Counted from the first letter of the stretch, positions 1-10,816 are shown. The stretch: 64,000 nucleotides of DNA from Maribacter vaceletii (GCF_003634105.1 NZ_RBIQ01000007.1:186001-250000), one strand, 5' to 3'. Numbers and translations are program-made. Notes: generated from the sequence alone by a model not told the origin.

Positions 1-3000
1 ATTTCTGCTAGTACACTAACCGAATTTTTCATTTCAAAATCTACTCGCATTAATGGATTAAACTGATCTGTTAAAACCACATTACTAATAATATTATCTG
101 GCAATACATCTCCATTTTCTAAATTTATATTCCCATTTTGCTTTTCTAAATTGGTCTGAAAAGAGTTTATACTATACGAAGCTCTATACCCATGACTTAA
201 TGAGAAACGTTTAAATTTCTTTTTAAACCATTTGTTGCGCATTAAACCAGTATACTTAAGATTCCAATTTGGGATAGGAATAGACCTAAAAGCATCTAAA
301 TTTACTCTATCTACTTTTTGCCCAGTATATGCTGCAAAGAAAGCTGGCAACAACACTTCTTGCTGTGTTTTACCATAACGCTCTGGAAAACCATCTGCAT
401 CTACTGCTCCAATTGTTTCTCCACGATCACTAACCAACCTATTAGCAACTGTTATTCTATTTTGTTTAAACTCTTGGAATGTCTCTGAATCAAACTCATC
501 ACTTTTTCCAAAAGCAGTACCAATCATTATGGTTGATATACTAAAGTTTCCAAAATTATTTCCTAATAAGTTTTCATATTGATAATCTCCGTTCCCTAAA
601 TCATTAACTTGAAAACTTTCTTGATAACTATTAGAATATTGCCTATCTGCAGATAAATCTATTGTTAAATCTTTTATTGGCTGTGCTGTCGCGGTAATAT
701 TTAGCTGCTTATTTGTTCGCTCTACGTATTGTTCATTAAATTCTTGAAAAGGAGTTAACCAACCATTACGAGCAGCCTCAAAACGAACATCTGCTTGACT
801 ACCAAAAATAAATCCTATAGATGGTCTTGTTGTTCCTATAAATCCTATAGATTGTGTATATCCTGGAAGCACTTTACCATTACTCTCATTGTAATTTATA
901 TTTAAACGCTTCACCATAGTCAAAACATCTACAGCTGTATTAAACAAACCACTTGTTTTTCCTTTTTCCTTTTTAGTATCCTTTGTATTTCCTGCTTTAT
1001 CTTTTCTTGCAAGTGCATTTTTTGCAGATGCCTTACCTGTTCGCTTCTTAAGTCCTAAAAGGTCATAGAACTTCTGCATAGTTAAAGACGCTGTAAGGTT
1101 ATGTGTATTTGCATTTTGAATTGTGTTAATTGAAGCTTGGTAGCCTAATGCATCTGAAGCTACTTCTGCCAAGGCATCACCACCGCGCTGCCAATCAAAA
1201 TTACTGGTGTAACTATACTGTGCACTAATAAAATCTAATGCAGGAATCTTATTGAATGGAATTTCATAATTCAATTGCATTTCTTGTGCATGTCTATTTG
1301 GTTCTCCTATATCAAAGAAACCATCCCATAATTCTAAAGTTTCGTCTATTCTAGAATCTGGATTACCTTCTTCTTCAAAATAATTACGAACAATACTATT
1401 ATTAGAACCCGTTAAATTTAATCTAAGTGATTTTGTTAAACTATAATTTACAGCATATTGCCAGTTAAATTGATAATTTCTTTGTTGTAATTCTGGCAAC
1501 TCTAATTTATCTACACCTTCCTCTAATACATCTCTAAAACGCTGTTTATTAAACTGCCTATTAATATTAGAGTTCACGGATATACTACTTGGCAAAAGAT
1601 TTAAGTTCAGATCTTTTAACCACTGAAAATACTTTCCATTAAACAAAGAGTCTTTCTTTTTAAAAGGTGCTACCTCGACTGGTTTAAAATTGTGATTGTA
1701 AACAAAACCTGTATTAACGTTTTGATCTCTTAATTCTGAAATTTCAAAATCTCTATGGTTTGTTTCGTTATAAGAATAGTTAAATGTAAAATTTTCAATA
1801 TCATAAAAATTAGCATCTGCTTCTTCTCCTCTATTTTTACGAACACCTATTAAGTTAATACTTGTACGTTTTGTATAATCTTCTGCTTGTTCTAAAAGAT
1901 CATCTGCTTGTTGCTCTGTATCTGCAGCATCTACTAAATCATCTAACTTTAAATCATCATAAACAGGATCAAACTCTGGAGTAACTAGTTGTTCTGATAT
2001 TCCATAATTAAAAGGAACTTGAATTCCCCATTTTTTTGGAAGTAATTGCCCTACATTCACATTTGTAACTACGTCATAAGAAATAGCATCTTCTCTAGCT
2101 CTTTCATTTGGCATTTGGTCTACTGCACCAAAACCAGAAGTACTTCTGCTACCTGTAGCAGATACATTAGCAAAGTCTGCAATATTAGCATCTACGGCAG
2201 CTACAGCAGCCCAACCTCCATTATTATCTAAACCAGCTAAACGAAGTTCATTAAACCATACTTCTCCACGTGCTCTTAAATTATCTAAGTTTTTTATACC
2301 TACCATCATGGAACGTATACTACCTAAAGATGGATTTCCTTTTATACCAACACGTATTCTTCCTAACGTTCTTGGCGCAAATTCTGTTGTTGGAATTATA
2401 GTGCCATTTTCTACTTCAAAATATTGTGCTTCGTTAAAATTACCGCTTGCTATTAATTCTGATTTTATTTTATTTAAATCGCTAACAGAAACTTCTAATT
2501 GATTAACATCTGGCCAAATTTCGCTTTCCGATGTTGCGTTAAAAGGTGTAAACTGTAACGGTAGTTCTATTTGATAGTAATTCTCAGAAAAATCTGTACC
2601 TATTCTTAAAAAACCAACTAGTGGCGTAGCATTATCAGAGTAATCTCCATCATTAATTTTCTCCGCATGCATAAACATTTTAAGTTTTTTATACTGACGG
2701 ATATCTATATTTAAGTTTTTGAAAACACCTCTAGAATCTTCCGACTCTAAATTTTCAACTTTAAAAGACAAGGACTGTTCGTTCTGACGGATAATAGTAT
2801 TGTTATTATTTAATTGTTCCCTTACTACACCTGGAGGCAACACATAAGGTATAGGGTTTCTTGTACTATTCTCTTCTACATTTACTGTATTTACATCTAT
2901 TATTGTACCGTCATCTGCTGCATTATTATCAATATCATCTTCTTGTAAAGATTTTGTATACGTACGCCAATCGCCACGAACTAAATCTAAGGTAGCAAAA

Positions 3001-6000
3001 CGCAATACAGTTGGACTTGTAAAGCCAGTCATATACATACGCATAAAACTAACAGACCTAAAATCATTAATACCCCCAACAGCTTCCGAAAAATCACTTA
3101 ATGGAATTTTATATTGAATCCATCTACGATTTAAATTAGTACCATCTGGTAATTCTGGAGTAACCCCTTCTTTTATATCCGTTACGTATTTATCATTAAC
3201 AGAAGTGTTAGGTTTTATCTCTATTCTATATTCATAGTAGCTATTTACCGTATTCATGGTTAAATCTCTATCTATATCTTCTACATCTGGTAAAGTTGTA
3301 GAACCTCTATTGGTATTAGAAACACCTACAGGAGAGTTACCATCTGGGTTATTAAAATTTAAATAACGCTCTAAAATACTACCTTCTCTATTTAAATAAT
3401 ATTGATAATTATCTAATGCAGGGTCATTACCTGAATTATTACTAAAAACAGTACCTTCATTAGTATCGCTTAAACCATCAAAACCAACATCTTGTATAGC
3501 TCTATTAGCCTCTTCGGCATCAAACGCATAAACCAAAGCTTGTGTTTGCGGAACTTCTCCCCAGGAAGTAGGAGCTGTAGACTCTGTATTATTTGTATCT
3601 GGCAAACCATTTTCATATTGCTTTTTACCATCTCTTAATACATCTTCCGATATATTCCCTAAATTTAAAACTAACTCTCCAGGACTTGTAGCGATACCAT
3701 CTACATATGGATCTAACACCCAAAATTGAACGAATTCTACATTAGACTGCTCAAAATCTGTACTACTTAAAGAACGCATAATTCCCGCCCATTTATCTGC
3801 AGGGTTTTCTGCATTAAAATCTGGATTATTATTATATGGCCCTTTATCATCAGGATAATATGCCATATCTAAAGTACTTTGCACTCTAGTTTGTCCTTGC
3901 GCTTGATCCGTCTCTGGAAAAACTTCATCTATAAAAACTCTACGAGTAGGGTTTGTAGATAAATCACTATCACTAATGCCAGAAGGTCTTTGGTTTGTAT
4001 AAAAAATTGGATCAATAGTATACCATGCCATTTTTGCTCTACCATGACCATTTAAAAGGTTATCAGGATCTGTAACTCCAGAACCATACAACCTTACATT
4101 TTCAACTTCCCCAAATTCTAAAGGTGTACTAGCAAGTGTCCATCCTAAGGATGCTCTAATGTCTATTAAAGCTTGCGCTCCTTCAAAATCATCTAAATAA
4201 GTGGTAGTTTCTCCTTGAAAATCTGCATTCTTTGGCGAGTTTGGTTTTAACCAAGCTATTTCTGCACGCATAGAAACATTGGAAGGAACATCGGTATCTA
4301 TATTTGGAAGCTTATTTACCATTCTAGTTAAGAAAGGAACTTCTGTAGAGAAATTCCCATTTAACCCAAAAATAGTATTGTTAACTGGCTCTACACCATA
4401 ATTAGATTTTTGCGTTAACGGTCTTTCATTTAAATTTAAAAATGTACCCCCTAAAACAAAGTTCTTATTAAATTGATGTTCTACGTTTACACCAGTAAAC
4501 CTTCTAGTTTGTTGTCCAAATACTGCATTATTTTCTACAGAAATATTTATTGGCGTGTTTGATGCCTCTAAACTTGGATCTAAAATTTGTACGGTACCTG
4601 CTTGATAATTTACGGTATAATCTATTCCTTCTTGTAATTGACGACCACCAGCGGTTACACGAACAGAACCTCTAGGCACATTAAAAGCTCCAATAGGAAT
4701 ACCATTATTACCTTCCGATTTATAACGCCCTTTTAATAAGAATTTATTTTTTTCTGGATCTTGAAGTGCAGCTGCTTTAGTTAACTCATACATGTCTTTA
4801 AAGACATATTTTTCTTGGTTTTGATTAAATGAATTTTCATCTGTATAATCTCCGCTTCCTAATTCTTCAAACAAAAACTCTCCAAATGGTTCTACTTTTG
4901 TAAAAATTATTCTACCACTCTCTGTGTCTACTGTTAAACCTGGGATAAAATCAAAGAAACCATCCCCACCTTTTTGGACATCATTATACGTATTTAATCT
5001 ATCTAAATTAAACACATCTAATAATATTCTTTCTTGTAAATCTTTATTTCCATTAATTGGAGCTGGAAAAGGTTCTACTGGTGTAATATAGTTTCTTGGT
5101 GTAGGGTCTGAATATAAAATATTCATTTTAAAATCTTCCTGACTTAATCTATATGCTCCAGTAGCATAAATATTTTTCATCATTAAATCCCAAATAGGGT
5201 CTGTAATATTGGTAATATTACTTTTTAATAATTTAAGAACTAACGTATTATTTTCTATTATTGGGTTTACTCCTCCAGATACTGTTGTTGCATCTACACC
5301 ACCATTTGCAAATTCCCCAACTTGATACACTTCTCCGTTATAGGTGTATTGAAATGCTACCCCTAAAACTTCATCATTACTAAGTCTTTGATTTAAAGAA
5401 ATATACCCTAACTGTGTATTATACTCATAATCTCTATTAGGTTCTAATTTTCTAGCATTTTCTAAAATAGCATAATCAAATCCCTGATTTACTTGATAGC
5501 CTGGAACATTAAAACCAGCTTCTACCGTTGCTATATCTCTAATAGATTCTGTTAAAGCACCAGAACCTATTGCCATAGGGTTATAATCATTGGCATCATT
5601 CCTAGGCAGTCTATTACTAGGGTTATTAAAAAACCCAGATGGATCTCCATTTTGAGAACCAATTCTTGTTTTATCCTCCAAAGCTTCCCCTAAATCCTGT
5701 ATTGCTACAACATTTCTAACATTTAATGTTTGTTGGCTACGATTAGTTACCCAAACTTCTAAACGAGTTATTTGTATTTGACTACGTATGTATGGGTAAT
5801 TTTCTAAAGCTTCATCATAATTATCTCTAAAATAGTGTGATAAGAAAAAGTGCTTATCCTCATCATAATCTAAAGCCGTAATAGAAAATTCATTTACGGT
5901 ACCACCGCCTTGCGCTACAACGGTATTATTTTGCGAACGTTGTTCTGAAAAAACTGCGGTTACTCTAGTTTTACCAAACTGCAACTGCGTTTTTACACCA

Positions 6001-6776
6001 AATAAACTTTGTGCTCCAGTTATTAATGAACTATTTAAAGGCATATTTACATTACCAACTTCTATAGATTGTATAATATCATCTTCGGTTGGTGTGTAAT
6101 CTAATTTTACAATATTCTGAAAATCAAAAGTTGCCTCGGTATCGTAATTTGCTGTTACTTGTAAACGCTCTCCAATTTTTCCAAGCATACTTAAACTAAT
6201 ACGCTGATCAAAATCAAAAGATAAGTTTGTTCTATTTCTTGGCGATAAAGATGGGTTATCATTTTTTTGCCAAATAACGCCCAAATCCATTGCCACAGAA
6301 CCTTGTGGTATTACCTCTATACCACCTTCTCCAAATATGGATTGAAAAAATTTATTGTCTTTATAAAAAACCGGAAGTAAGTTTTTCTTAGCCTCTTTGC
6401 TCCCTGCTTTTTTACCCGCAAAGGCATCTGATTTTTCTTTGAAGTAAGACTTAATGCCTTCTCTTTTTACTAATTCTAAATATTCTGCAGGAGTAAGTAT
6501 TATTGGGTACCCTATATCAAAATCTCCAATACTTTCATTATAAACATAACGATCTAGTTCTGTATCATAAATATACTTAGAGACTATACTTTCTGGGTTT
6601 TCAAGTAAAATTTTACCCAAATCAAATCCTGTTTTCACAGAATCTACCTGTTGCTCATTAGCTGTTTCCCCTGTATTGTCCTGCGCAACAGTTGTTGTAA
6701 CTGTTCCAAAAAACAAAACAAATAGGAAAGCAAACTTAAATGATAATTTAAGATTTTTTTTTGCCCCTTGTTTCAA
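1..6776 (-). CDS. sprA: SprA, T9SS outer-membrane translocon / gliding motility protein (3' end outside window)
   Basis: About 2258 codons of one uninterrupted minus-strand frame run off the left edge; I checked the frame near 6660, 3390 and 30 and all agree. SprA forms the giant outer-membrane beta-barrel of the type IX secretion system, through which proteins with C-terminal sorting domains and gliding adhesins cross. The N-terminus is an export signal ending in TVTTTVAQ about 30 residues in, followed by family-typical text (DLGKILLENPESIVSKYIYD, then NLSFDFDQRISLSMLGKIGE). The family is about 2400 residues, so roughly 100-150 C-terminal residues are missing. No ATG exists between the in-frame TAA at 6792-6794 and the signal peptide, so the start is most likely TTG at 6776, five bases after the ruvA stop. 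It is probably co-transcribed with ruvA, an arrangement common in Flavobacteriaceae. Confidence 0.93.
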   Translation of the reverse strand, partial: MKQGAKKNLKLSFKFAFLFVLFFGTVTTTVAQDNTGETANEQQVDSVKTGFDLGKILLENPESIVSKYIYDTELDRYVYNESIGDFDIGYPIILTPAEYLELVKREGIKSYFKEKSDAFAGKKAGSKEAKKNLLPVFYKDNKFFQSIFGEGGIEVIPQGSVAMDLGVIWQKNDNPSLSPRNRTNLSFDFDQRISLSMLGKIGERLQVTANYDTEATFDFQNIVKLDYTPTEDDIIQSIEVGNVNMPLNSSLITGAQSLFGVKTQLQFGKTRVTAVFSEQRSQNNTVVAQGGGTVNEFSITALDYDEDKHFFLSHYFRDNYDEALENYPYIRSQIQITRLEVWVTNRSQQTLNVRNVVAIQDLGEALEDKTRIGSQNGDPSGFFNNPSNRLPRNDANDYNPMAIGSGALTESIRDIATVEAGFNVPGYQVNQGFDYAILENARKLEPNRDYEYNTQLGYISLNQRLSNDEVLGVAFQYTYNGEVYQVGEFANGGVDATTVSGGVNPIIENNTLVLKLLKSNITNITDPIWDLMMKNIYATGAYRLSQEDFKMNILYSDPTPRNYITPVEPFPAPINGNKDLQERILLDVFNLDRLNTYNDVQKGGDGFFDFIPGLTVDTESGRIIFTKVEPFGEFLFEELGSGDYTDENSFNQNQEKYVFKDMYELTKAAALQDPEKNKFLLKGRYKSEGNNGIPIGAFNVPRGSVRVTAGGRQLQEGIDYTVNYQAGTVQILDPSLEASNTPINISVENNAVFGQQTRRFTGVNVEHQFNKNFVLGGTFLNLNERPLTQKSNYGVEPVNNTIFGLNGNFSTEVPFLTRMVNKLPNIDTDVPSNVSMRAEIAWLKPNSPKNADFQGETTTYLDDFEGAQALIDIRASLGWTLASTPLEFGEVENVRLYGSGVTDPDNLLNGHGRAKMAWYTIDPIFYTNQRPSGISDSDLSTNPTRRVFIDEVFPETDQAQGQTRVQSTLDMAYYPDDKGPYNNNPDFNAENPADKWAGIMRSLSSTDFEQSNVEFVQFWVLDPYVDGIATSPGELVLNLGNISEDVLRDGKKQYENGLPDTNNTESTAPTSWGEVPQTQALVYAFDAEEANRAIQDVGFDGLSDTNEGTVFSNNSGNDPALDNYQYYLNREGSILERYLNFNNPDGNSPVGVSNTNRGSTTLPDVEDIDRDLTMNTVNSYYEYRIEIKPNTSVNDKYVTDIKEGVTPELPDGTNLNRRWIQYKIPLSDFSEAVGGINDFRSVSFMRMYMTGFTSPTVLRFATLDLVRGDWRTYTKSLQEDDIDNNAADDGTIIDVNTVNVEENSTRNPIPYVLPPGVVREQLNNNNTIIRQNEQSLSFKVENLESEDSRGVFKNLNIDIRQYKKLKMFMHAEKINDGDYSDNATPLVGFLRIGTDFSENYYQIELPLQFTPFNATSESEIWPDVNQLEVSVSDLNKIKSELIASGNFNEAQYFEVENGTIIPTTEFAPRTLGRIRVGIKGNPSLGSIRSMMVGIKNLDNLRARGEVWFNELRLAGLDNNGGWAAVAAVDANIADFANVSATGSRSTSGFGAVDQMPNERAREDAISYDVVTNVNVGQLLPKKWGIQVPFNYGISEQLVTPEFDPVYDDLKLDDLVDAADTEQQADDLLEQAEDYTKRTSINLIGVRKNRGEEADANFYDIENFTFNYSYNETNHRDFEISELRDQNVNTGFVYNHNFKPVEVAPFKKKDSLFNGKYFQWLKDLNLNLLPSSISVNSNINRQFNKQRFRDVLEEGVDKLELPELQQRNYQFNWQYAVNYSLTKSLRLNLTGSNNSIVRNYFEEEGNPDSRIDETLELWDGFFDIGEPNRHAQEMQLNYEIPFNKIPALDFISAQYSYTSNFDWQRGGDALAEVASDALGYQASINTIQNANTHNLTASLTMQKFYDLLGLKKRTGKASAKNALARKDKAGNTKDTKKEKGKTSGLFNTAVDVLTMVKRLNINYNESNGKVLPGYTQSIGFIGTTRPSIGFIFGSQADVRFEAARNGWLTPFQEFNEQYVERTNKQLNITATAQPIKDLTIDLSADRQYSNSYQESFQVNDLGNGDYQYENLLGNNFGNFSISTIMIGTAFGKSDEFDSETFQEFKQNRITVANRLVSDRGETIGAVDADGFPERYGKTQQEVLLPAFFAAYTGQKVDRVNLDAFRSIPIPNWNLKYTGLMRNKWFKKKFKRFSLSHGYRASYSINSFQTNLEKQNGNINLENGDVLPDNIISNVVLTDQFNPLMRVDFEMKNSVSVLAE

Positions 6777-6781
6777 ACTTT

Positions 6782-7363
6782 TTACAAATTTTTAAGCGCA
6801 AGTTTTATAATGTTCTCTACGCTAAGTGTAGGATCTTGGGTCATGATTTTGTCAATCACTTTTTCTGCTTGTCTTCTGACAAATCCAAGAACCTCTAAAG
6901 CAGATAACGCTTCATCTTTATTTGTATTGTTTGAACTGGTGGAAACTTCGTCTATATCATAAACTTTCAAAATCTTATCTCTAAGATCTAAAATAACTCG
7001 TTGAGCAGTTTTTGCTCCAATCCCCTTTACAGACTGTATTAAAGCCACATCTCCATTAGCAATAGCATTTCTTAATTGCAAAGGTTCTAATGAGGACAAC
7101 ATGGTTCTTGCTGTACTAGAACCAATTCCCGAAACAGATAATAACAATCTAAATATTTCTCTCTCGGACTTTTCTACAAACCCATACAAGGTGTGGGAAT
7201 CTTCTTTAATTTGTAAATGTGTTAATAGCCTAATGTTTTCTGCATCGGTAATTTTAGAAAATGTATGTAAAGATATGTTTACAAAATACCCAACTCCTGC
7301 ACATTCTATTATTACATAAGTTGGATTTTTCTCTATTAATTTTCCATTTAAATGCGTAATCAT
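6782..7363 (-). CDS. ruvA: Holliday junction DNA helicase subunit RuvA
   Basis: 193 residues, the normal length of RuvA, the tetrameric protein that binds four-way DNA junctions and loads the RuvB motor. The N-terminal OB-fold begins MITHLNGKLIEKNPTYVIIE. Two helix-hairpin-helix motifs are visible in the middle (LLLSVSGIGSSTARTML near residue 72 and ALIQSVKGIGAKTAQRVILD near residue 108). The C-terminal domain III (DEALSALEVLGFVRRQAEKV), which contacts RuvB, is present. It sits between maeB and sprA on the same strand, with five bases to sprA. Its partner ruvB is about 3.5 kb upstream on the same strand, separated by queG and maeB, rather than adjacent as in many proteobacteria. Confidence 0.96.
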   Translation of the reverse strand: MITHLNGKLIEKNPTYVIIECAGVGYFVNISLHTFSKITDAENIRLLTHLQIKEDSHTLYGFVEKSEREIFRLLLSVSGIGSSTARTMLSSLEPLQLRNAIANGDVALIQSVKGIGAKTAQRVILDLRDKILKVYDIDEVSTSSNNTNKDEALSALEVLGFVRRQAEKVIDKIMTQDPTLSVENIIKLALKNL

Positions 7364-7381
7364 AAACTATGTATTAACTTT

Positions 7382-7476
7382 TTACTCGATAATCGAGATT
7401 TAAATGCTCCGAGGCTTGCCTCGAAATCAAAATTAGTTTCCAAATAAATGCCTTGCGGGATTGCCCCAAGGTAGTT
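7382..7476 (-). repeat. 95-bp dispersed palindromic repeat, copy 1
   Basis: One of three near-identical 95-bp elements, the others at 44855-44949 and 49073-49167. This copy is inverted relative to them on the map. Read on the minus strand it starts 9 bases after the maeB stop with AACTACCTTGGGGCAATCCC and ends with CTCGATTATCGAGTAA. It holds three hairpins: CCTTG...CAAGG, CGAGGC-AA-GCCTCG, and CTCGAT-T-ATCGAG. It occupies almost the whole gap between maeB and ruvA. Confidence 0.9.
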
Positions 7477-7484
7477 TACTCTAT

Positions 7485-9779
7485 TTATTCTACTTGTTTT
7501 GCTTGTTTTCTTTTCTCTCTTTCCTGAGCGTCTATTACAGTAACTGCTGTCATATTTACAATCTCATCTACACTAGCTCCAAGTTGCACAATATGAACTG
7601 CTTTTTTTAAACCAACTACAATTGGGCCTATAGAATCTGCACCATTAAGCTCTTTTAATAACTTATACGTAATGTTTGCGGATTCTAAGTTTGGGAAAAT
7701 TAGCGTGTTTACTTTTTTTCCAGCTAATTTTGAAAATGGAAATTTGCTTTCTAACAACTCCTTATTTAGTGCAAAATCAGTTTGAATTTCTCCATCTACA
7801 ATTAAATCTGGATTAGATTGATGCAGCATACTAACAGCCTCTTTTACTTTTTTAGCTTTTGGATTAACAGAAGACCCAAAGTTTGCATAGGAAAGCATTG
7901 CAATTACTGGAGTAAAACCAAATGTAGTTGCTACGTTAGCTGTCATTTGTGTAATTTCTGCAAGTTCTTCTGCGTTTGGATCTATGTTTATAGAGGTATC
8001 TGCTAAAAACATTGGCCCTCTTTTTGTATCCATAATATGTACAGTAGATACTCTTTTAACATTAGCCGCTCTACCAATTATCTCAAAAATAGGTTTTACA
8101 ACAGAAGGGTATGCACGTGAATAGCCTGTAACCATCCCATCTGCATCTCCTACTACAACCATCATAGAGCCATAATACGTACGTTCTCTCATTTTTCTTA
8201 GAGCCCCATACATACCTACACCATTTCGCTGTCTTTTCTCAAAATAAGTTTTAGCATAAAGCTCTCTTTTTTCTTGAGCTTCATCTAGTTTTGGGTCAAT
8301 TATTTCTATATCAGCATCAAACTCTAATTCCTTTTTCAGCTCATTAATAATTTCTTTTCTTCCCAATAAAATTGGAATAGCTATTCCTTCATCATAAGAA
8401 ATTTGGGCTGCTTTTAAAACATCTAAATGTTCTGCTTCAGCAAAAACAATTCGCTTAGGATTTCTTCTAGCACGATCATGCAATAATCTTACTATTTTAT
8501 TATCACTTCCAGAACGTTGTAAAAGCTCTTCTCTATAACGATCCCAATCTTCTATTGGTTCTCTAGCAACTCCACTTTCTATTGCTGCTTTTGCTACTGC
8601 TGGTGGTATTTCGGAAATTAATCTTGGATCAAAAGGTTTTGGAATTATATAATCCTTACCAAAAGCTAATCGTGTTTTTCCATAAGCAATATTTACTTGC
8701 TCTGGAACAGGTTCTTTTGTTAAATCTGCCAACGCTTTTACAGCAGCCATTTTCATAGCCTCATTAATCTTAGTTGCCCTAACATCTAAAGCTCCTCTAA
8801 AAATAAAAGGAAAGCCTAGCACATTATTTACTTGGTTAGGATGGTCTGATCTACCGGTTGCCATAACCACATCTTCCCTTGTTCTACAAGCTAAATCATA
8901 CCCTATTTCTGGATTTGGATTTGCCATTGCAAAAACTATAGGATTCTTTGCCATAGAAAGCAACATTTTAGGATCTACTATATCTGCTATAGAAAGACCA
9001 ACAAAAACATCTGCACCTACCATTGCTTCTGTTAACGTATCTATTTTACGGTCCGATGCAAACTCTAACTTTTCTTTTGTTAAATTCTCACGGTCTTTAC
9101 GAATTACCCCTTTACTATCTAACATTACAATATTCTCTGCACTTGCACCAAAAGCCTTATACAATCTTGTACAAGACACTGCTGCCGCTCCAGCACCACT
9201 TACAACAATACGAGCCTCTTCAATTTTTCTTCCTGTAAGCTCTAATGCATTTAATAAAGCTGCTGCAGAAATAATTGCAGTTCCATGCTGATCATCATGC
9301 ATTACAGGAATATCTAACTCCTCTTTTAATCTTCTCTCTATCTCAAAAGCTTCTGGAGCTTTTATATCCTCTAAATTTATTCCTCCAAATGTAGGTGCTA
9401 TATTTTTTACGGTTTGTATAAACTCCTCCACATTTTCGGTATCTACTTCAATATCAAAAACATCAATATCTGCAAAAATCTTAAAAAGCAATCCTTTCCC
9501 TTCCATTACTGGTTTGGATGCTTCTGGACCAATGTTACCCAACCCTAAAACTGCAGTACCGTTAGATATTACTGCTACTAAATTTCCTTTTGCTGTATAT
9601 TTATAAGCATTATTCTTATCCTTCTCTATTTCTAAACATGGTTCTGCAACACCAGGAGAATACGCAAGTGCTAAATCTCTCTGGGTTGTATAAGGTTTTG
9701 TAGGAACAACTTTTATTTTACCAGGAATTGGCTTTGCATGATATATTAATGCTTCTCTTCTATTTCTTTGTTTACTCAT
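7485..9779 (-). CDS. maeB: NADP-dependent malic enzyme with C-terminal phosphotransacetylase-like domain
   Basis: 764 residues, the usual size of the MaeB-type fused enzyme, which oxidatively decarboxylates malate to pyruvate with NADP+ and so supplies NADPH and links the TCA cycle to pyruvate. Residues 1-420 are the malic enzyme part: catalytic-region text AKPIPGKIKVVPTKPY and LALAYSPGVAEPC near the start, the metal-site segment PVMHDDQHGTA near residue 160, and the dinucleotide fold IVVSGAGAAAVSC near residue 190. Residues 430-760 resemble phosphate acetyltransferase (RIVFAEAEHLDVLKAAQ, TGYSRAYPSV, ADTSINIDPNAEELAEI). In this family the C-terminal domain is thought to be regulatory, binding acetyl-CoA, rather than catalytic. 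A -7-like element TAAATTTG lies at 9798-9805. Repeat copy 1 follows the stop codon. Confidence 0.95.
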   Translation of the reverse strand: MSKQRNRREALIYHAKPIPGKIKVVPTKPYTTQRDLALAYSPGVAEPCLEIEKDKNNAYKYTAKGNLVAVISNGTAVLGLGNIGPEASKPVMEGKGLLFKIFADIDVFDIEVDTENVEEFIQTVKNIAPTFGGINLEDIKAPEAFEIERRLKEELDIPVMHDDQHGTAIISAAALLNALELTGRKIEEARIVVSGAGAAAVSCTRLYKAFGASAENIVMLDSKGVIRKDRENLTKEKLEFASDRKIDTLTEAMVGADVFVGLSIADIVDPKMLLSMAKNPIVFAMANPNPEIGYDLACRTREDVVMATGRSDHPNQVNNVLGFPFIFRGALDVRATKINEAMKMAAVKALADLTKEPVPEQVNIAYGKTRLAFGKDYIIPKPFDPRLISEIPPAVAKAAIESGVAREPIEDWDRYREELLQRSGSDNKIVRLLHDRARRNPKRIVFAEAEHLDVLKAAQISYDEGIAIPILLGRKEIINELKKELEFDADIEIIDPKLDEAQEKRELYAKTYFEKRQRNGVGMYGALRKMRERTYYGSMMVVVGDADGMVTGYSRAYPSVVKPIFEIIGRAANVKRVSTVHIMDTKRGPMFLADTSINIDPNAEELAEITQMTANVATTFGFTPVIAMLSYANFGSSVNPKAKKVKEAVSMLHQSNPDLIVDGEIQTDFALNKELLESKFPFSKLAGKKVNTLIFPNLESANITYKLLKELNGADSIGPIVVGLKKAVHIVQLGASVDEIVNMTAVTVIDAQEREKRKQAKQVE

Positions 9780-9797
9780 ACCTAAAGTTTAGAACTA

Positions 9798-9805
9798 CAA
9801 ATTTA
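9798..9805 (-). promoter_or_regulatory. Putative -7 promoter element for maeB
   Basis: On the minus strand TAAATTTG matches the Bacteroidota -7 consensus TAnnTTTG and lies 18 bases before the maeB ATG. No clear -33 TTTG is seen about 20 bases upstream, so this is a partial match only. Confidence 0.45.
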
Positions 9806-9892
9806 AGTGTATTCTTTTATTTTTAATGCTTAAATATTAGTTAAGTATATTAATTTTTTTGAAAACGAGTAATTACAAGTTAGCCCCTGTAA

Positions 9893-10816
9893 TTACTTAA
9901 GGAATTTTATATTTCTTTGAAGCCCTGAAAATTTAGTTCTTTTCACTGCCGATTTTTGAAAGACTTTTTTAAACACATCCTCTGTAACTTCTTCCCAGTC
10001 CTTTTTATTCATACTTAGCAATTCAGGATGCGGATTAAATAATGGTTCTGAATGCGGTTTTGAAAATCTATTCCAAGGACAAACATCTTGACAAACATCG
10101 CACCCAAACATCCAATCATCCATTTTGTTCTGAAACTCTGATGGCATTTCATTCTTCAACTCTATTGTTAAGTACGATATACACTTACTACCATCTACTT
10201 TATATGGCTCTACTATTGCCTGTGTTGGGCAAGCATCTATACATGCCGTACAGGTACCGCAATGATCAGTTACTTTAGCATCATAAGCCAAATCAATATC
10301 TAAAATTAGTTCTGCTATAAAATAAAAAGAACCTACTTGCTGGGTTAACAAATTACTATGCTTCCCAATCCAACCTAAACCACTTTTTGCTGCCCAAGCT
10401 TTATCCAAAACAGGAGCAGAATCTACAAAAGCTCTACCCCCAACTTCTCCTATTTCTGTGTTAATAAAATTCTGAAGTTCCTTAAGTTTAGATTTTATTA
10501 CATGATGGTAATCGTTACCATACGCATATTTAGAAATTTTATAGGAATTTGTATTTTGCTGTTCTTCTGGAAAGTAATTGAGCAATAAAGAAACTACAGA
10601 TTTGGAACCTTCTACTAATAAACGTGGATCTAAACGTTTATCAAAATGGTTTTCCATGTATTGCATTTGCCCATGTCTATTCTCTTGCAACCATTTTTCT
10701 AACCGAGGAGCTTCTTCTTCTAAAAAATCTGCCTTAGATATACCGCAAGAAAGAAAACCAAGGCGCTTGGCTTCTTCTTTAATTAATGCACTATGCTTTT
10801 CTTTTATATCTATCAA
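9893..10816 (-). CDS. queG: Epoxyqueuosine reductase QueG
   Basis: 307 residues. QueG carries out the last step of queuosine synthesis, reducing epoxyqueuosine in the wobble position of tRNA; it is a cytoplasmic cobalamin and iron-sulfur enzyme related to reductive dehalogenases. The two 4Fe-4S motifs are visible: [16 protein letters not shown] near residue 187 and [12 protein letters not shown] near residue 237. The N-terminal half carries the family text [20 protein letters not shown] and [14 protein letters not shown], and [20 protein letters not shown] lies near the middle. The start appears to be TTG at 10816, since no in-frame ATG occurs upstream before the ruvB stop and the protein aligns with the family from there. 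It follows ruvB by 18 bases and is probably in the same transcript. Confidence 0.94.
   Translation of the reverse strand: MIDIKEKHSALIKEEAKRLGFLSCGISKADFLEEEAPRLEKWLQENRHGQMQYMENHFDKRLDPRLLVEGSKSVVSLLLNYFPEEQQNTNSYKISKYAYGNDYHHVIKSKLKELQNFINTEIGEVGGRAFVDSAPVLDKAWAAKSGLGWIGKHSNLLTQQVGSFYFIAELILDIDLAYDAKVTDHCGTCTACIDACPTQAIVEPYKVDGSKCISYLTIELKNEMPSEFQNKMDDWMFGCDVCQDVCPWNRFSKPHSEPLFNPHPELLSMNKKDWEEVTEDVFKKVFQKSAVKRTKFSGLQRNIKFLK

Noticed and set aside
2046-2502. Small plus-strand open frames inside sprA
   Set aside because: They lie opposite a continuous, well-recognised sprA frame and have no family resemblance.
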